From Camellia lanceoleosa (Eukaryota; Streptophyta; Magnoliopsida; Ericales; Theaceae), in assembly GCA_025200525.1 (NCBI GenBank), contig CM045758.1, forward strand, positions 164,822,261-164,886,260: a stretch of 64,000 bases of DNA, given 5' to 3'. This document shows, piece after piece, positions 12,090-24,690 of the stretch. The notes under the pieces were generated by a model, which was not told where the DNA came from, ran no database searches, and saw only the letters and a program-made list of their open reading frames with translations. The position numbers and the translations under genes are program-made. Every line of letters begins with the position of its first letter. Positions within the stretch are counted from its first letter, which is position 1.

Positions 12090-12860
12090 TTTGATGTATG
12101 CATAATGAGCCTCTGTGTGAGTGATATAATTCAGAGTATATTGAACAATGTGAATGTTTACATCATGTTAGTATTACGTGAAGAATGTGGATGTTTGCAT
12201 TTTACTTTGATGTTTGTTTAATGAGGCTCTGTCTGAGTAATATAATTGTGAGTATGTGGATCAATATGAATATTTACATCATGGTCATGTGGAGGGGAGG
12301 TCATCAGATTAGTGATGAATGTGGATCCGCTATAATTCACAATATGTGGAACAATATGAATGTTTACGTCGTGTTAGTATTACGTGAAGGGTGTCGATGT
12401 TTGCATTTTACTTTAAGTTTTGTTTAATGAAGCTTTGTGTGAGTGATATAATTGAGAGTATATGGATCAATGTGAATGTTTACATCGTGGTCCTGTGGAG
12501 GGGAGGTCATCAGATTAGTGATGAATGTGGATATTCTATAATTTAGAGTGTGTGAAACAATGTGAATGTTTACATCCTGTTAGTATTACGTGAAGAATGT
12601 CGATGTTTGCATTTTACTTTAAGTTTTGCTTAAGAAGGCTCTGTGTGAGTGATATAATGGAGAGTATATGGATCAATGTGAATGTTTATATCATGGTCCT
12701 TTGAAAGGGAGGTCATGAGATTAGTGATGAATGTGGATCTTCTATAATTTAGAGTATATGTGTCAATGTAAATGTTTACATCGTGTTCATATCATGTGAA
12801 GAATGTGGATGTTCTCACTTTTACTTTAATGTTTGCTTAATGAGGCTTTTGTGTGGGTGT
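12090..12860 (+). repeat. About 205-bp tandem repeat in the 5' leader of the transposase gene
   Basis: A unit marked by TTTAATGAGGCTCTGTGTGA and ending in a TGTGAATGTTTACATC motif recurs with starts near 12203, 12414, 12619 and 12825 (spacings 211, 205, 206), with a shorter partial unit at 12091. Each unit also holds GGAGGGGAGGTCATCAGATT. The array lies between the left end of the MULE and the transposase start codon, where a 5' UTR intron ends at ATAG (12998). Confidence 0.8.
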
Positions 12861-14033
12861 GAATATTCACATCTTGTTTAATGATTGTTGTTGAATTTAA
12901 CACTTGAACTGTACTTGTATGCTTCTAATTTTCGCACAATGTGAATATTCATATCGGTTTGGATTATTTTTAATTGTTGTATTGTTTTGTTTTTATAGGA
13001 GATAGATAGTTTTATGATGTTGGTGTGTACATATGGTTGCAGTGCCACTGTAATAAGTGCCGCCCGCGCATTGTGTTATTCGCATTTGGTGGACTGTTTG
13101 TGTGAAAAATTGGGGGAGTTATCTGCTGGTTTTATTTCATTATTTTGTAAATTACCTGGGATTAATAGGTGTGATTTGGAGAATGAGGAAGAATTTCAGA
13201 ACATGTTACTGCTTGCTAAATCAATGGGGGTACAACATGTAAAAGTTGTGGTTGAGTTGAAAAGTGATATTGGTCAGTCAAGTAGTTTGGGATTGGTACG
13301 TGTGGGGGTTGAGGAAGAAGTTGAGGCACTACGGAGATTTTGCCACCATAAGGAGAAGGTGTTGTTGTCAGCCCCTTGGGCAAATGGTATTACGCATGTA
13401 GGACAACGGTTTGTTGGAGGTGCACAAGAATTTCGTGACGTTTTGTGTAAGTATGTCATCCAATATGGGTTTCAGTTTACATACGTGAAGAACGAAACAA
13501 CAAGAGTTACTGCTGTGTGTGCAATGCGAGAGGAGAGGGACTGCTTGTGGGCTATACATTGTAGAGCACAACGAGCAAATGATTTTTTCTACATCAAGAG
13601 GTATAGTGATATGCATACTTGTGGTACGGATGTCCGAACATCAAAGAATCCGCGAATTAGTTCGGATTTGGTGTCGAGTAACATATATGAAATTGTGAGG
13701 GACAAGCCATTGACTCGGCCGTGTGATGTGGTGACTATTTTGAAGAGGGATTATGGGCTAGATGTGAGTTACCATGTCGTATGGTTGGGTGTGGAGAAAG
13801 CAAAAGCTAGTATTCATGGAGATCACTCGTTATCGTTTGACCAGCTACGGTGGTATTCGGATGCCGTGATACGATACAATCTGAGGAGTTATGTCAATAT
13901 TGACTATGATGCGAGTAGTCAACAGTTTTGTCGATTTTTTATGTCATTCGCTACGTGTATTTCTGGGTTCAATGCTTGTCGGGCTTTACTATTCCTGGAT
14001 GGAACATTCCTCAAAGAAAAGTACAAAGGTCAG

Positions 14034-16411
14034 TAACAACCTCAGATCGACATCAGATAACCAGAAGTTATATAATCGACATCGCTAAACCGGATCGATA
14101 ATGACTGATAAGTGAACTGGATGAACTACTGAACAAACTGAATGAAACTGAAAACGAAATTGAATGAGTTAACCTATTGAATTGCATTTCTATCCGTTTA
14201 ATTGATTCATTATCTGTTTGAATTCGTATGTTTAAACTGCTAATTGAAGGCCTTATCGGCGGCCGATTTAGAAACCGTTTGTTGTTTTGTAATCAGTAAA
14301 ATATTTGTGATTTTATGGTATTTTTATCTGAAAATTGATTAGGACTGATTAAACTAGATTAAATTAAGTCAATTAAAGAGATTGCCATAATTGCGGAATT
14401 GCCATTGAGTGGCTTTTGTTTAACCTTTTGACTTGAGCCTATTTTACACTTAATCAAAACTTTCCTCAGCCCCTGTACTTCACCATAGTCGACCAAGAGA
14501 GGGAGCAAGAGAGAGTTTGTGATTTGGCTTGAAAACCTTGAAGTATTGCTTGGAAATTAAGAAGATTAGAAGAGTTCATGCTTGTTTGAGCCTCTAGACT
14601 TTGAAATTGACACTCTAGGTAAGGAATTCATCTTCTTATTTTAGTGTTTGAGCTTAATCTTGCATGTTTCATACATCATTGTAGAACTAAGACATGAATT
14701 TGCTCATAAATGTTGAATTAGAGCCCCATTGTTGCATGCATGTACTTATCTTGCATTATTGAGGTTGTTCTTCAAAGATTGCCACATGCATGTCCATGTT
14801 TTCATCATAGTTCATGTTTCCTCATGGTTTTCAAAGATTGAGCTCATTAGAGCAAGATTTGAAGGTTAATTTTGGATTAAAACTCATGCATTGCATGTTT
14901 GAAAGTGTTCTTGGAAATGGGTTTGAATTTTGGATTTAATTGAAACACCCTTGGGCCTTGATTTCTTAAATTGAGCTTTAAAACTTGTTATTCTATGTGT
15001 TTGAAAGAGTTTTCCAGAAATTGGGTCCAAGAGGATCGAATTTGGAGCATCAAAACTTGGTTTGAAACTCAGAGGTTGAATCTGGATTTTCCAGAATTTG
15101 GCCGTCCCGCCGAAAGGAAGTTTCGCCGAGGGAATTCATGCTCCGATATTTCTTTGCATTGTTTCTGATCCGCCGGCGGGCTTTTAACGCCGAGCGGAAA
15201 ATCGCGATCCAAAGATTTTTGCACCTTCCATCAGTCCGCTTGAGCGTCAGAATGTACGCCGAGCGCCTTTAGTGCTTGTCCGCCGGCGGAAACTCAAGGC
15301 CGAGCGGAGGCCCTATTTTCTGAAAATTCTGAAACTGATTTCTGTGCACATTTTTGCATCCTCATCCCATCCTAGGCATTCTTAGGCCTAGTTTAAGACA
15401 TCTTGATGAGGATTTAGACATAGAACCACACCGAGGAATTTAGGGATTTTATTATCATCATTTCCAACTGTAAACTTAGTGTGTGTTCTATTGATTGACT
15501 GTTTAGGGTTGACTCTCGGGGACGCGCTCTAGCTACTGATAGCCCAATCACTGTGAGTAACAGATTGTGTAAAGATATGTTCAAATGGTTTCATTTTGAA
15601 TATTGAATCGAACTGTTTATTGAACTGATATTACTTATTGAATGAATGTATGTCCTGCATTTCGAACGGTATTGTGGCATCCTTAGCACCCACTGTTATT
15701 GACTGTTACAGAGCTCTGTCGGTTTCCTTGTGGAACCATACTGATTGATGGCCATCATTATTGTTGGGTCTGTTAAGGCCCGGTCCTTTTGGACCTACTG
15801 CTTATAGGCTAATGGATGTACCACATATGACTGATTGATTGAAGTATTGATTGACTGAAATACTGAAAGATCGAAATACTGTATAATGAATTGATTTCAT
15901 TACTGTAAGGGACATTCATTCATAACCTCTTTACACTGTATGTTATTCACTGGGCTTTAGCTCACTGTTTATATATATATGTAGGTGCTCACCGCATCGA
16001 AGCTAGGAGCGTGGGATTGGTCCCCAGTTTTGTCAGCCAGCCTATGTGCCTCACTGTGAGATTCCGAGACGCCATGCCATGGCTTGGGGTGTTTTTGTTT
16101 CCCACACCTGTCTCCCTACTGTATTGTACCTTTTATATAGACTGTTTGATCAGATCATTGTTATCGAGGATTGAGTCCGCATCTTGAATGTCTCAGAATG
16201 ATTGTATAGAGTGTCTTGCTTTAAATCGTATGAATGCATAAAATGTTTTTGACATACTGATTTTCATGACTCTATGGACACTAGTTACTTCGTTTTGGCT
16301 TCCGCCAGTTCTCAGACTACGATTGATCAGACATCGCTCAGAGGCCTTGGTAATCTCGGATTCTTGGCGATTCTGATGCTAAACCCATAGGGCCGGGTTT
16401 GGGTCGTGACA
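14034..16411 (+). mobile_element. 2.4-kb solo LTR of a Gypsy-type element inside the transposase gene
   Basis: The element interrupts the transposase reading frame at KYKGQ/LLAAT and is flanked by the exact 5-mer GTCAG (14029-14033, 16412-16416), so it is an LTR-type insertion. It begins TAACAACCTCAGATC and ends GGGCCGGGTTTGGGTCGTGACA. The usual first TG is missing, while the related LTR at 61932 starts TGTAATAACCCC, so two bases may have been lost from this end. No second LTR and no pol or gag coding are present, hence solo LTR. A TATATATATAT promoter-like stretch is at 15968-15982. A block of GC-rich palindromic words lies at 15100-15315. Confidence 0.8.
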
Positions 16412-16539
16412 GTCAGCTACTTGCGGCAACGATAAAAGACGAAAACAATGGGTAGTAGTTTTTTTTAGCTGTCTATTCATGTCAATATTCACTCTGAGCA
16501 GCATTGTCTGGACAAAAGAGTGATTGGTAAATTATAAGT

Positions 16540-16880
16540 AATGTGAACATTGACATTAGTATGCACTGATGTAAAGGTTTACATCTGTGTATGCTAATGA
16601 CAGTAATGTGAACATTCACATTATTACACACTGATGTGAATATTCACATTAGTGTATACTAATGTTAGTTGATCCATTAATGAACAGTACTGTGAATGTT
16701 AACATTGTCAGTGACTCAACAATCAACAATGAATTATTAATGGTCGTTAATGTGAATGTTCACATCGTTGATGTTTACGAACTTGAATCCAAAAATAATA
16801 ATAGTAAATAGGGCAATGTAGATATGAACATTCACATGACCTATTTCGTTTATACTGTTTTCTATTCACTTTGGAATATT
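16540..16880. repeat. ATGTGAA..TTCACAT palindromes in transposase intron
   Basis: At least five versions of ATGTGAATGTTCACAT lie here, including GATGTGAATATTCACATT at about 16632 and degenerate forms (GTGAATGTTAACATTG, ATGAACATTCACATG). All are in the intron 16452-16912. Confidence 0.8.
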
Positions 16881-17329
16881 GTGAACAGTTGTGTATTGGT
16901 GTTGTGTTGTAGGTCTGTTTCCTGTTGCCTTTGCGATTGTTGATTCAAAGACCACAGCCAATTGGTCGTGGTTCTTGCATGAACTTGGGAAGGTTGTTGA
17001 TGGGAAGCGCCATATTACTTTTATTTCGGATCGTAATCTTGGTCTGTTAGAAGCTATGCCAAAGGTGTTCCCATCGGCTCATCACGGTTATTGTTTACAA
17101 CACTTGAAGAGCAATTTAAGAGACCGGATGAAAGGAATTGATAATGGATTCAGGGATCACTTAGTAAGTAGTTTGGGTGACTGTGCCTACGAGCCAACTG
17201 TGGTAGAGTTCCATGAAAAGCTTGCAAAATTAAAAGAGGAGGGTAAACAACGAGCTCATAATTTTTTCAAGGACTTGGCACCTGAGCACTGGGCAAATTC
17301 ATACTTCAGGTAATAATAGTTTCCTATGG

Positions 17330-17740
17330 TGTTTATCTTTGTGAATTTTAGAATGGTAGCGATGTGAATTTTCGATTTAGAATGGTAACAATCTTCGAAT
17401 TGTGTTTCATATTCAATGTAAATGATGTGAATGTTCACATCTATTAAGTTGTCAAATAGTCATGCAATGTATTACAGATTTGAATGTTAACACGTGTCAT
17501 ATTTTGTTGTTGTTGTTAACATTCACATATTGTCTATCGTTTAAGTTGACAACATAATAAGCATATAATGTGAACATTCACATTATTATAAACTGGTAGC
17601 AATATAAACAGTCACATTATTATACCCTGATGTGAATGTTCACATCAGTGTATTCTAATGTCAGTACTATGAATGTCACATCTGTTAACGTCAATGGTCA
17701 GACCTGTTAAATTTCGTATTGTACAATATTTGTGATATTG
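17330..17740. repeat. ATGTGAA..TTCACAT palindromes in second transposase intron
   Basis: The intron 17310-17745 holds perfect copies near 17424 (GATGTGAATGTTCACATC), 17566 (AATGTGAACATTCACATT) and 17629 (GATGTGAATGTTCACATC), with further worn half-sites between. None lies in the flanking exons. Confidence 0.8.
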
Positions 17741-18388
17741 TGCAGGGGCATGTGTTATGGGGAGATGACATCCAATGCGGCGGAGTCATTCAATAACTGG
17801 ATTAAAGAAGCACGTAATCTTTCTATCACTCAAATAGTGGACACAATTCGTACTCAGTTGATGCGGCAAATGTCTGCAAGGCGTGACCAAGCAAACAAAT
17901 GGAATGAGCTTATTTATCCGACATTCGAAACAAAGCTTATGGATTTGTTCAATGACAGCAGGGCTTGGCAAGTTAGCAAAGCCAATGAGGATGTGTTTGA
18001 AATTCATTCGATACCATCTGTTACAGTTGATGTTTCGAGGCGTACATGTTCTTGCTTCAAATGGCAAATCAACGGATTCCCATGTGACCATGCTGTTATT
18101 ATCATTCAGAAGAGCCGCTACAATCTCAATGATTATATGGAACATTACTTTCATGTAGAGACATATCGTGCAGCTTATTCGGGAGCCATATTCCCTATAC
18201 CATCGGTAGAGAAGCCGCCTTTTGATCCTACGGACTTCACTATATACCCGCCAACTGTGAAAAGACCACCCGGAAGGCCGAAGAAGAATAGGATCCCATC
18301 AAAGGGTGAGAAACTGAAGCAAATAAGGTGCGGGAGATGTGATAAGTTGGGGAGCTATAATCGGAAGTCATGCACGGAGCCGATATAG

Positions 18389-19245
18389 GATGTACCTTTT
18401 TTTCATTTCAACATTGTATTTTACATTGGATTCTTATATTCATTTTTGAAATAAGATTGTGTTGTGTTGGCAAACATTGGGTTGCAATAAGATTACATTG
18501 CGTTGGCAAACATAATAATGCATTAGTATTTGATTTGTGTTTTATTTTCACTTTTTTATGGTACCAATCTGACATTTATGTTGGTTGTGTTTTGGATGAA
18601 TGCATGATGTTAAGATTAACACTGGTGTAATATAATCACATTATGTGAATGTTCACATTGTTGATCTTTCAAACATTTCTATGTTGGGAATGTTCACATT
18701 GTTGTTACTGTTAACAGCATCGAAGTAGATGACATGAATGTTTACATCAATGCAACCATTCACATCATCAACTCATAAGATGTGAATATTCATGACATCG
18801 TTGTTGCCATTCACATAATTAGAAGTTATGATGTGAATATTCACATCACCAAATTATTAGATGTGAATATTGACTTGTGTTAAGAAATATCATACGTACA
18901 CTTGCCATATTGTGTTACTTGAACACTTTAAGCAATATTCACATTCATGTAGTATGGTTTAAAACAGAAGAAAGTGCACGATCATTCTGTGATGTGAACA
19001 TTCACATCATGTCATGTGCATTCAAAAAATAAATAAATAAATACAATCTCAATGTGCATGACCAACGCAAAATAGGCCTGAAAATGCATATACATATATT
19101 GAATGAAAAATATCTGTACAAGCAGTGATATAGACTTGATTTACAATTAAGCTAGTCTGCTCCAATATGAAAAATCTATTGACACTAAATTGTCTTAAAT
19201 GTGGATAACAGATTTGGGTAACAGTGATAGGTGGACAACCCCCAC
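18389..19245. repeat. Spacer between the converging MULE genes, with palindromes
   Basis: There is no gene between the transposase stop (18388) and the protease stop (19246). The stretch 18640-19015 holds five or more palindrome copies, among them TATGTGAATGTTCACATT (about 18641), GATGTGAATATTCACATC (about 18831) and GATGTGAACATTCACATC (about 18989). Confidence 0.75.
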
Positions 19246-20059
19246 CTATAGGTTTTCACATTGCACTGTCTTTCTGTGGTTCAGGAAAAGGTGTACTAAT
19301 GAGTCTCTTATTTGGCACCATTCATAGCGAGCTAGGCTGGCAACAATGTCTTCACGGTATACATGCGCCCTCATGATGTAACAAACTGCAGGCCCGCAAT
19401 CCACCCTGAAAATGCGAACTTGTTGTTAGATTTTGAAATTTAGGTAGGTAATGGTTGTGGAACATGTGTAGAAATCGATTTTAGGCTTACGAATTTGGTG
19501 CTTGCTAAGGACAGATGTCCACTGATATGATTGTTTTCGAAGTATTTTGGCTTGATAAGTTGGTCCATAATGGTGATGATGGTCCAATGTTGTACACCAA
19601 AGCTGTGATGTAGTCCCTCTGCCAACAATTAAATTTCATACTAGGCACCAACCAACATAGGCATATATCCAATTTCAAATATTACACGTCACGACAAGTA
19701 TTATTTTTGGCAGCCACTTACCAGTATTTGTGCTTTGTCAATATATGGGTCATGTATGCCTTCTCTTGGGCGCAGTGAGTTATAATGCCTCCATACATTC
19801 TCTTTCACGTTGTACACAACAATTGTCCGGTGGAAGTTGTCGTGTATTGGAAAGATTAAGAATCTCTGGCCTTGATACTCCTTGATGTGTACATTAATCA
19901 GTTTATTCCTCTTGTGAGGGGGGTACTCTTGCACGATTTTCTGCACACAAAGGGCATATAATGATGCATATCAGTTTTAATATTAATGTTTGATGTTACT
20001 GATGTGAATGTTCACATCTGCTAATGGTGAGTGATACTACTGATGTGAATGTTCACATT

Positions 20060-23000
20060 TGTAGACACCCCGTTTTTGACCGTCCTCTAGACTTAAACGT
20101 CACCATTTGAACACCCGGTGATCATCCATGTTTGTGTTCGTTTGGAGTTCCCGGAGTTCTCGACTGCGCACCTTGCCTCAGGACCTCCGAACTTGACCGT
20201 TTTGTGTCTGGTTTTGCACTAAACACTTGTTCTTTGCCTTGGAAGGGCAGGGAATGCCTTGTGAGGCATCCCCACACACCACCGGCAGTGGCTAGAGGCC
20301 ACCGGCTGGTTGATGTTGCCATCGGCACTATAATGTGCCGGTCAGCACTCCTTTGTGCCGGTCGGCAGTCAATTTTGTCAAAATGACAATTTTGCCCTGC
20401 TGTACGGGAAAGAAATACACATTCTCGTATAATCCTGTTGATCAAGTCTGCGTTCCTCTGTATGTCGTCGTTCCACTACCTGTAAACACAAACGTGAGCT
20501 GACCGGCGGGTGTGTGCCGGAAACCTCTCCGATGCCTAAGTCAGTAAGCAAGACAAGAAGGCAAAAGCTCTAGGTATTCAGGGAGCAAAAGTTGCATTAC
20601 CTCTCCGAAGGTGATATTGGTGAGCTTATATAGGTTTCAGAGAGCACAATCACAGTAGGACTCTTTCTCCTCCAAGTGTAGTCCTTCAAGGATTACTCCT
20701 CCTTATGAGAGTCCTCCTAGGATTCATACTCCGGAAGATAATGCTTATCCTCCAACACCCTCACCGCTTAAGCCAAGTGAGATGGCTTTCTTGTGGCGAA
20801 CTCTTCTCTGCCGAAATAACTCGAGTAATTAGTTCGCCCTAACTTTACTCTCCTCACGGCTTTCACATGCTGTGACCGAACTATCCATAAGGGAGTTTAA
20901 GCCGAAATACCTTCAGGACCGTAGCTTACCTCGGTTCACCGTATTCCACGACCGAAGTAACTATTGAAGACCGAAACATTCACACCATTTCTACTCAACC
21001 GGAGTATAAATAGGAAGTCACGTGGCCGGGCTTAAAACACCTCGGCTGTGTAACCGGTCTAACCCCCAAGGCTACTTCTCCAAACCGGAGTAACTCATAG
21101 GGCCGCTTCTCCAAACCGGAGTAACTCATAGGGCTGCTTCTCCAAACCGGAGTAACTCATAGGGCCACTTCACTCGGCCCCTTTTACTTCGGTCCATAAC
21201 GGCCCAATACCCAGCTCGGCCTAATTTGCGTATAAATTGCCCTCTCACCTGCCGACTACTGTGCAGTTGCTTTTTGAGATATTTTTAAGCAGCTGTATCA
21301 CACTTGCTTCCCCTCCATACACGTGTATGGAGGGATGAGCCTCTTGTTTGCTTAGGGGCTAAGTTTACAAAGTTGTCTCCTCTATAAGAGGAGGCCTTGT
21401 CTTCTTGGTTGAGGGGTTGGCCATTTGAGAGATCAAAGAACCAGAGTTCATATATCTCTCTCTCTACATTTTCCATCTCTCTCATCCTTGTGTGTGTATT
21501 TTAGACCTAAATAGTGTGTTTTACCTTACTTTTACACCATTACACACACCATTACACCTAGCTTCGAGATTGAGGGACTTGGAGGTTTGTTTGTTGTGAT
21601 TTTGGACTGACTTTGACCATTAGAGAGTGGCTGGACCACCTGTTCTTCAAGGGATCTTCAAGGGTAAACTCCTTACTTTAGTTTCCCCATTCTTGCAACT
21701 AGTTTCTACCCCTCTTGCTTTGTGTTTTAAGCTTTGTGTATAACATAAAAAAAATCTTGTTTTTACTTGCTTAAGAACATTCATTAAGGTCACCTTTTGA
21801 TTTGAGTAGGAACTCACCCTCTTAGGCCTTGTTTTGGCCCTTTTAGTGCCTCTTCTTTGAGCATTATTTAACTTGGTGTTTTCGGCCTTCTCATCACTGA
21901 AAACCAGTGGGTTTTCAATGGTGAGGGAGATGGTTTCAAGTCTTAAATTGGGGAGGGATACCCCTCTCCCCTTTGTCCCTCTTTAGCCTTCACTGTTGGC
22001 CTAATGGATAGCATACATGCTTGGTTGGTTTTGGCTTCATTTCAGAGCATACTTGTGGTTCATATGATATGTTATGCCTCTGTTTTGGGTCGGATTTGTA
22101 GCCCTTAGCATGTCTCTCATACTTGCTTTGAAATGCTCTCTTATGCTTAAAAGTATACCATGCATCTAGGCCATGTTCTTTGCATATTTTAGCATAATTC
22201 CATGAGGGCATTAGCATCATATTGCTATGTGTAAGGGCTGTTAGCCACTGTTTGTGCCATGTTTGGAGTGTTTGGTGTTGTTATCTTGCTTGTTGGCTTG
22301 CAAGCCTTGGGTGTGTGAGTCCCTAGCATGTTTAGCCTACCTCGATCTTATGATTTGGCATCATTTTAGATCACATTTCAGTCCTTATTTCATGCCTATA
22401 TGTCTCCATTTACCACCTTCTCCATTTCTTGAAGTGTTGGTCTCTTATGCTTTAAAGAGGGTATTGTGCATGCTTGCATGATTAATGCACTTTGGGGCTG
22501 CCATATCAAGGTTTGTGGGTGTATTTTTGCATGATGCAACTCTGTTTTTGCTTAAATAATTCATGCCATGATTGGTCTTAGTAGTAGTGGAAGGGTGCTC
22601 CCTTTTTGTGCCTTAACCTTAGGCCATTGGACTTGCATGTTTGCATGAGTATTGGTCACCATTTTGGGCATGTTTGGCCATTGTTTTGGGGAGCTTTGAA
22701 GGCTGCCCCATTGTAGTTAAATCCACCATTGCATGCTTGCCTCATGGTGGTCGCTTAATTGAGTCATTAAGTGTTACTACATGTCATTCCCATTGCCTTA
22801 AGTGTCCTTGTTTGCACTACACCTTGCAGTTTGCAGGCCTAGTATTGCACACTTAATATCATGTTGCATTGCATTTGGGTATGCCTTGCATTTTCGCATT
22901 ATTGTTGCATTGTTGAGCCTTGTTGCATACATGCATTCCATGTCTTGGTTTGGGGTGTCAAACCAAGTGTAAGGGTTGAGAGAAGTTCACACTACAAGTG

Positions 23001-24685
23001 GTGCAACTTATTTCAATTTTTGGTCACCAAGGCCCTTGACCAACACATGATAAAGCCTTGGTTTCATTTGTGTGTTTGCATGCATTTTTACATTAAAATG
23101 CAAACTTAGTTCCTTAGGCTATCATGCACCAAGATGCATAATTGATGGCCCAAGAACCTAGGGTCATGCTCCCTTGAGTCCCAAACATGATAGGGAAGCA
23201 TTGGCCATGCTTACATATGCCTAAAATTTTATGCCATGCACTGTTGTTCTGCTGTTGCTGTCAAAACTGTCTTCTGCAGGAATTATTAGCCGACCGGCAG
23301 TATAGAGTGCCGACCGGCACTGTATTTACTGCCGACAAGCTCCTTAGAAGCCAATGGATATTGTACACGGCCGGTGGACATTCTATTCAGCCGGTGATGA
23401 TCTTCAGTGTGCAGGGAGCATGTTCTGAGACTTTGGCAGTTTTCAGAAAGACAGGACAATGAAAACAGAGGCAACAGTGGCATGGTGCGGACTTTCCGGG
23501 CAAGTCGGATTCGAGCATGCATCATTCGCGTATCCCGAGGCGGGGCTGAGGCCTTCTCTATTTTGCATTTATTTGTTAAATAATTAGGAATTTTGTAATA
23601 ATTAATTTATTTATTATTCGGACTGTAATATTTATTCGGTCCCTCCGTGTGAGGGTGTATTTGTAATAAGTGTGTGTGGGTGTGTGCATGTCTTCCAACC
23701 TCCACTTCTTTCTTCCCTTTTACTTACCTGCTTTTAATGGTTAGTATTAGGGCATATTTATTTTAGCATACCTTATACTACGCATGCGTGCATCCATGCA
23801 TTTGTTAACAAGCACTGGGCTCGGTACATCATACAAACTGCATTGTATTTTCAATTCCAAATTGAATACGTACATCGAATAAAGTGCATTTCACATGCCA
23901 TGTTTAGGGTTAGCCGAGCTTACTCTAAATTGCATCCTTGCCTGTGTTGCATTAGCCACTTAACATGAACTAGGTCATGCATGTTTGCTAACTAGTTTCT
24001 TGTTTTTGCACGGAGTACGATGTAAGTATTTACGCTTTAGCATGCCACATGCGTGTGAATGTTGCCATGACAGTATGCTTACCATGCGGCTAAGTGCTTA
24101 TGTGAAATAAACTGTTTGAATGCCTGTGGGTGGAGGTTGGATTACTTGAGTTGGAAAAACTCGTTGAAATCCGTGTTTTAGCCTACTTGCGAGTAGCAAA
24201 TTCCAAAGCGTTTTCAAAACCAACGGATATGCAATGTTTATTTCCAAATTAGGCAATCTAGTCTATACTTGTTTGCTGTGCGCATAACATAGTAATTCTA
24301 GGCTAATAATTGGAATAAGAACACATAACGTTTTCAAAATCGGATATCACGGTTAGTAGAGGCCGGCCTTCGAACCAGGCGAAAGGGGGTGTTCATAGCT
24401 GACCTTCCCCGATCGTACCCAAGCTCCCGAGCCAAGACCACTTTGGTGATGACGGACACGTGGCCTTCGGCACCGAGTCAGGGTTTCCTAAATTTCCCAT
24501 TTTAAAAATATTTAGGTGGCGACTCTGTATCTGGCAAAGCAGTCCATGTTTGGCACTACTTTTCAAAAAATCTGTTTTTCTTCAAAACGATTTGCCAAAA
24601 GTTGGACTCTTTGGTTCAGATTACGAATCGCAACACAAAAAACGAGTCCGAACTGTAGAGTAAGGCCCTCACGGGCACGTCTACA
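20060..24685 (+). mobile_element. 4.6-kb solo LTR of an Ogre/Tat-like Gypsy element
   Basis: It begins TGTAGACACCCCGTTTTTG and ends CACGGGCACGTCTACA, so it has TG...CA with inverted TGTAGAC/GTCTACA ends, flanked by the exact 5-mer ACATT (20055-20059, 24686-24690). Removing it restores a normal palindrome repeat unit at the junction. No gag or pol reading and no second LTR start are visible, so it is a solo LTR. The length and the GTGGCGACTCTG motif near the right end (24514) fit the very long LTRs of Tat/Ogre elements, from family knowledge. A TATAAATA box is at 21004-21011. Short ORFs inside (22.2-23.5 kb and elsewhere) have no domain and are not genes. Confidence 0.8.
21070..21161 (+). repeat. 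31-bp tandem repeat inside the long LTR
   Basis: Three units of period 31 share CTTCTCCAAACCGGAGTAAC, followed by TCATAGGGC. They lie just downstream of the TATAAATA box of the LTR. Confidence 0.85.
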
Positions 24686-24690
24686 ACATT

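Larger units (their letters stand above)
12999..18388 (+). pseudogene. mudrA: mudrA-type MULE transposase, split by a solo LTR
   Basis: Coding pieces are 13014-14033 plus 16417-16451 (one exon before LTR insertion), 16913-17309 and 17746-18388. An intron appears to end at 12998, just before the start codon at 13014. The order of domains is that of MuDR transposases. An N-terminal PB1-like region is followed by a DNA-binding domain around VGQRFVGGAQEFRDVLCKYV. The DDE catalytic core follows, with FLDGTFLKEKYKG and FISDRNLGLL giving two acidic residues and a HHGYCLQHLKSN motif. Next is a SWIM zinc finger (CSCFKWQINGFPCDHAV) and a C-terminal knuckle. In the knuckle, CGRCDKLGSYNRKSC, the histidine of CCHC is replaced. 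The last intron joins in phase. The first intron does not: the exon ends AATGG before GTAGTAG while the next starts GTCTG, one base too many. With the LTR inside the DDE domain, the gene is very probably dead. Confidence 0.88.

Noticed and set aside
22254..23525. Series of ORFs in both strands inside the 4.6-kb LTR
   Set aside because: Cysteine/leucine-rich low-complexity readings of LTR DNA with no domain or conserved start.
20060..24685. Full-length retrotransposon with two short LTRs
   Set aside because: No second TGTAGACACCCC start or internal GTCTACA end is present, and gag-pol is absent; one very long solo LTR with exact target duplication explains it better.
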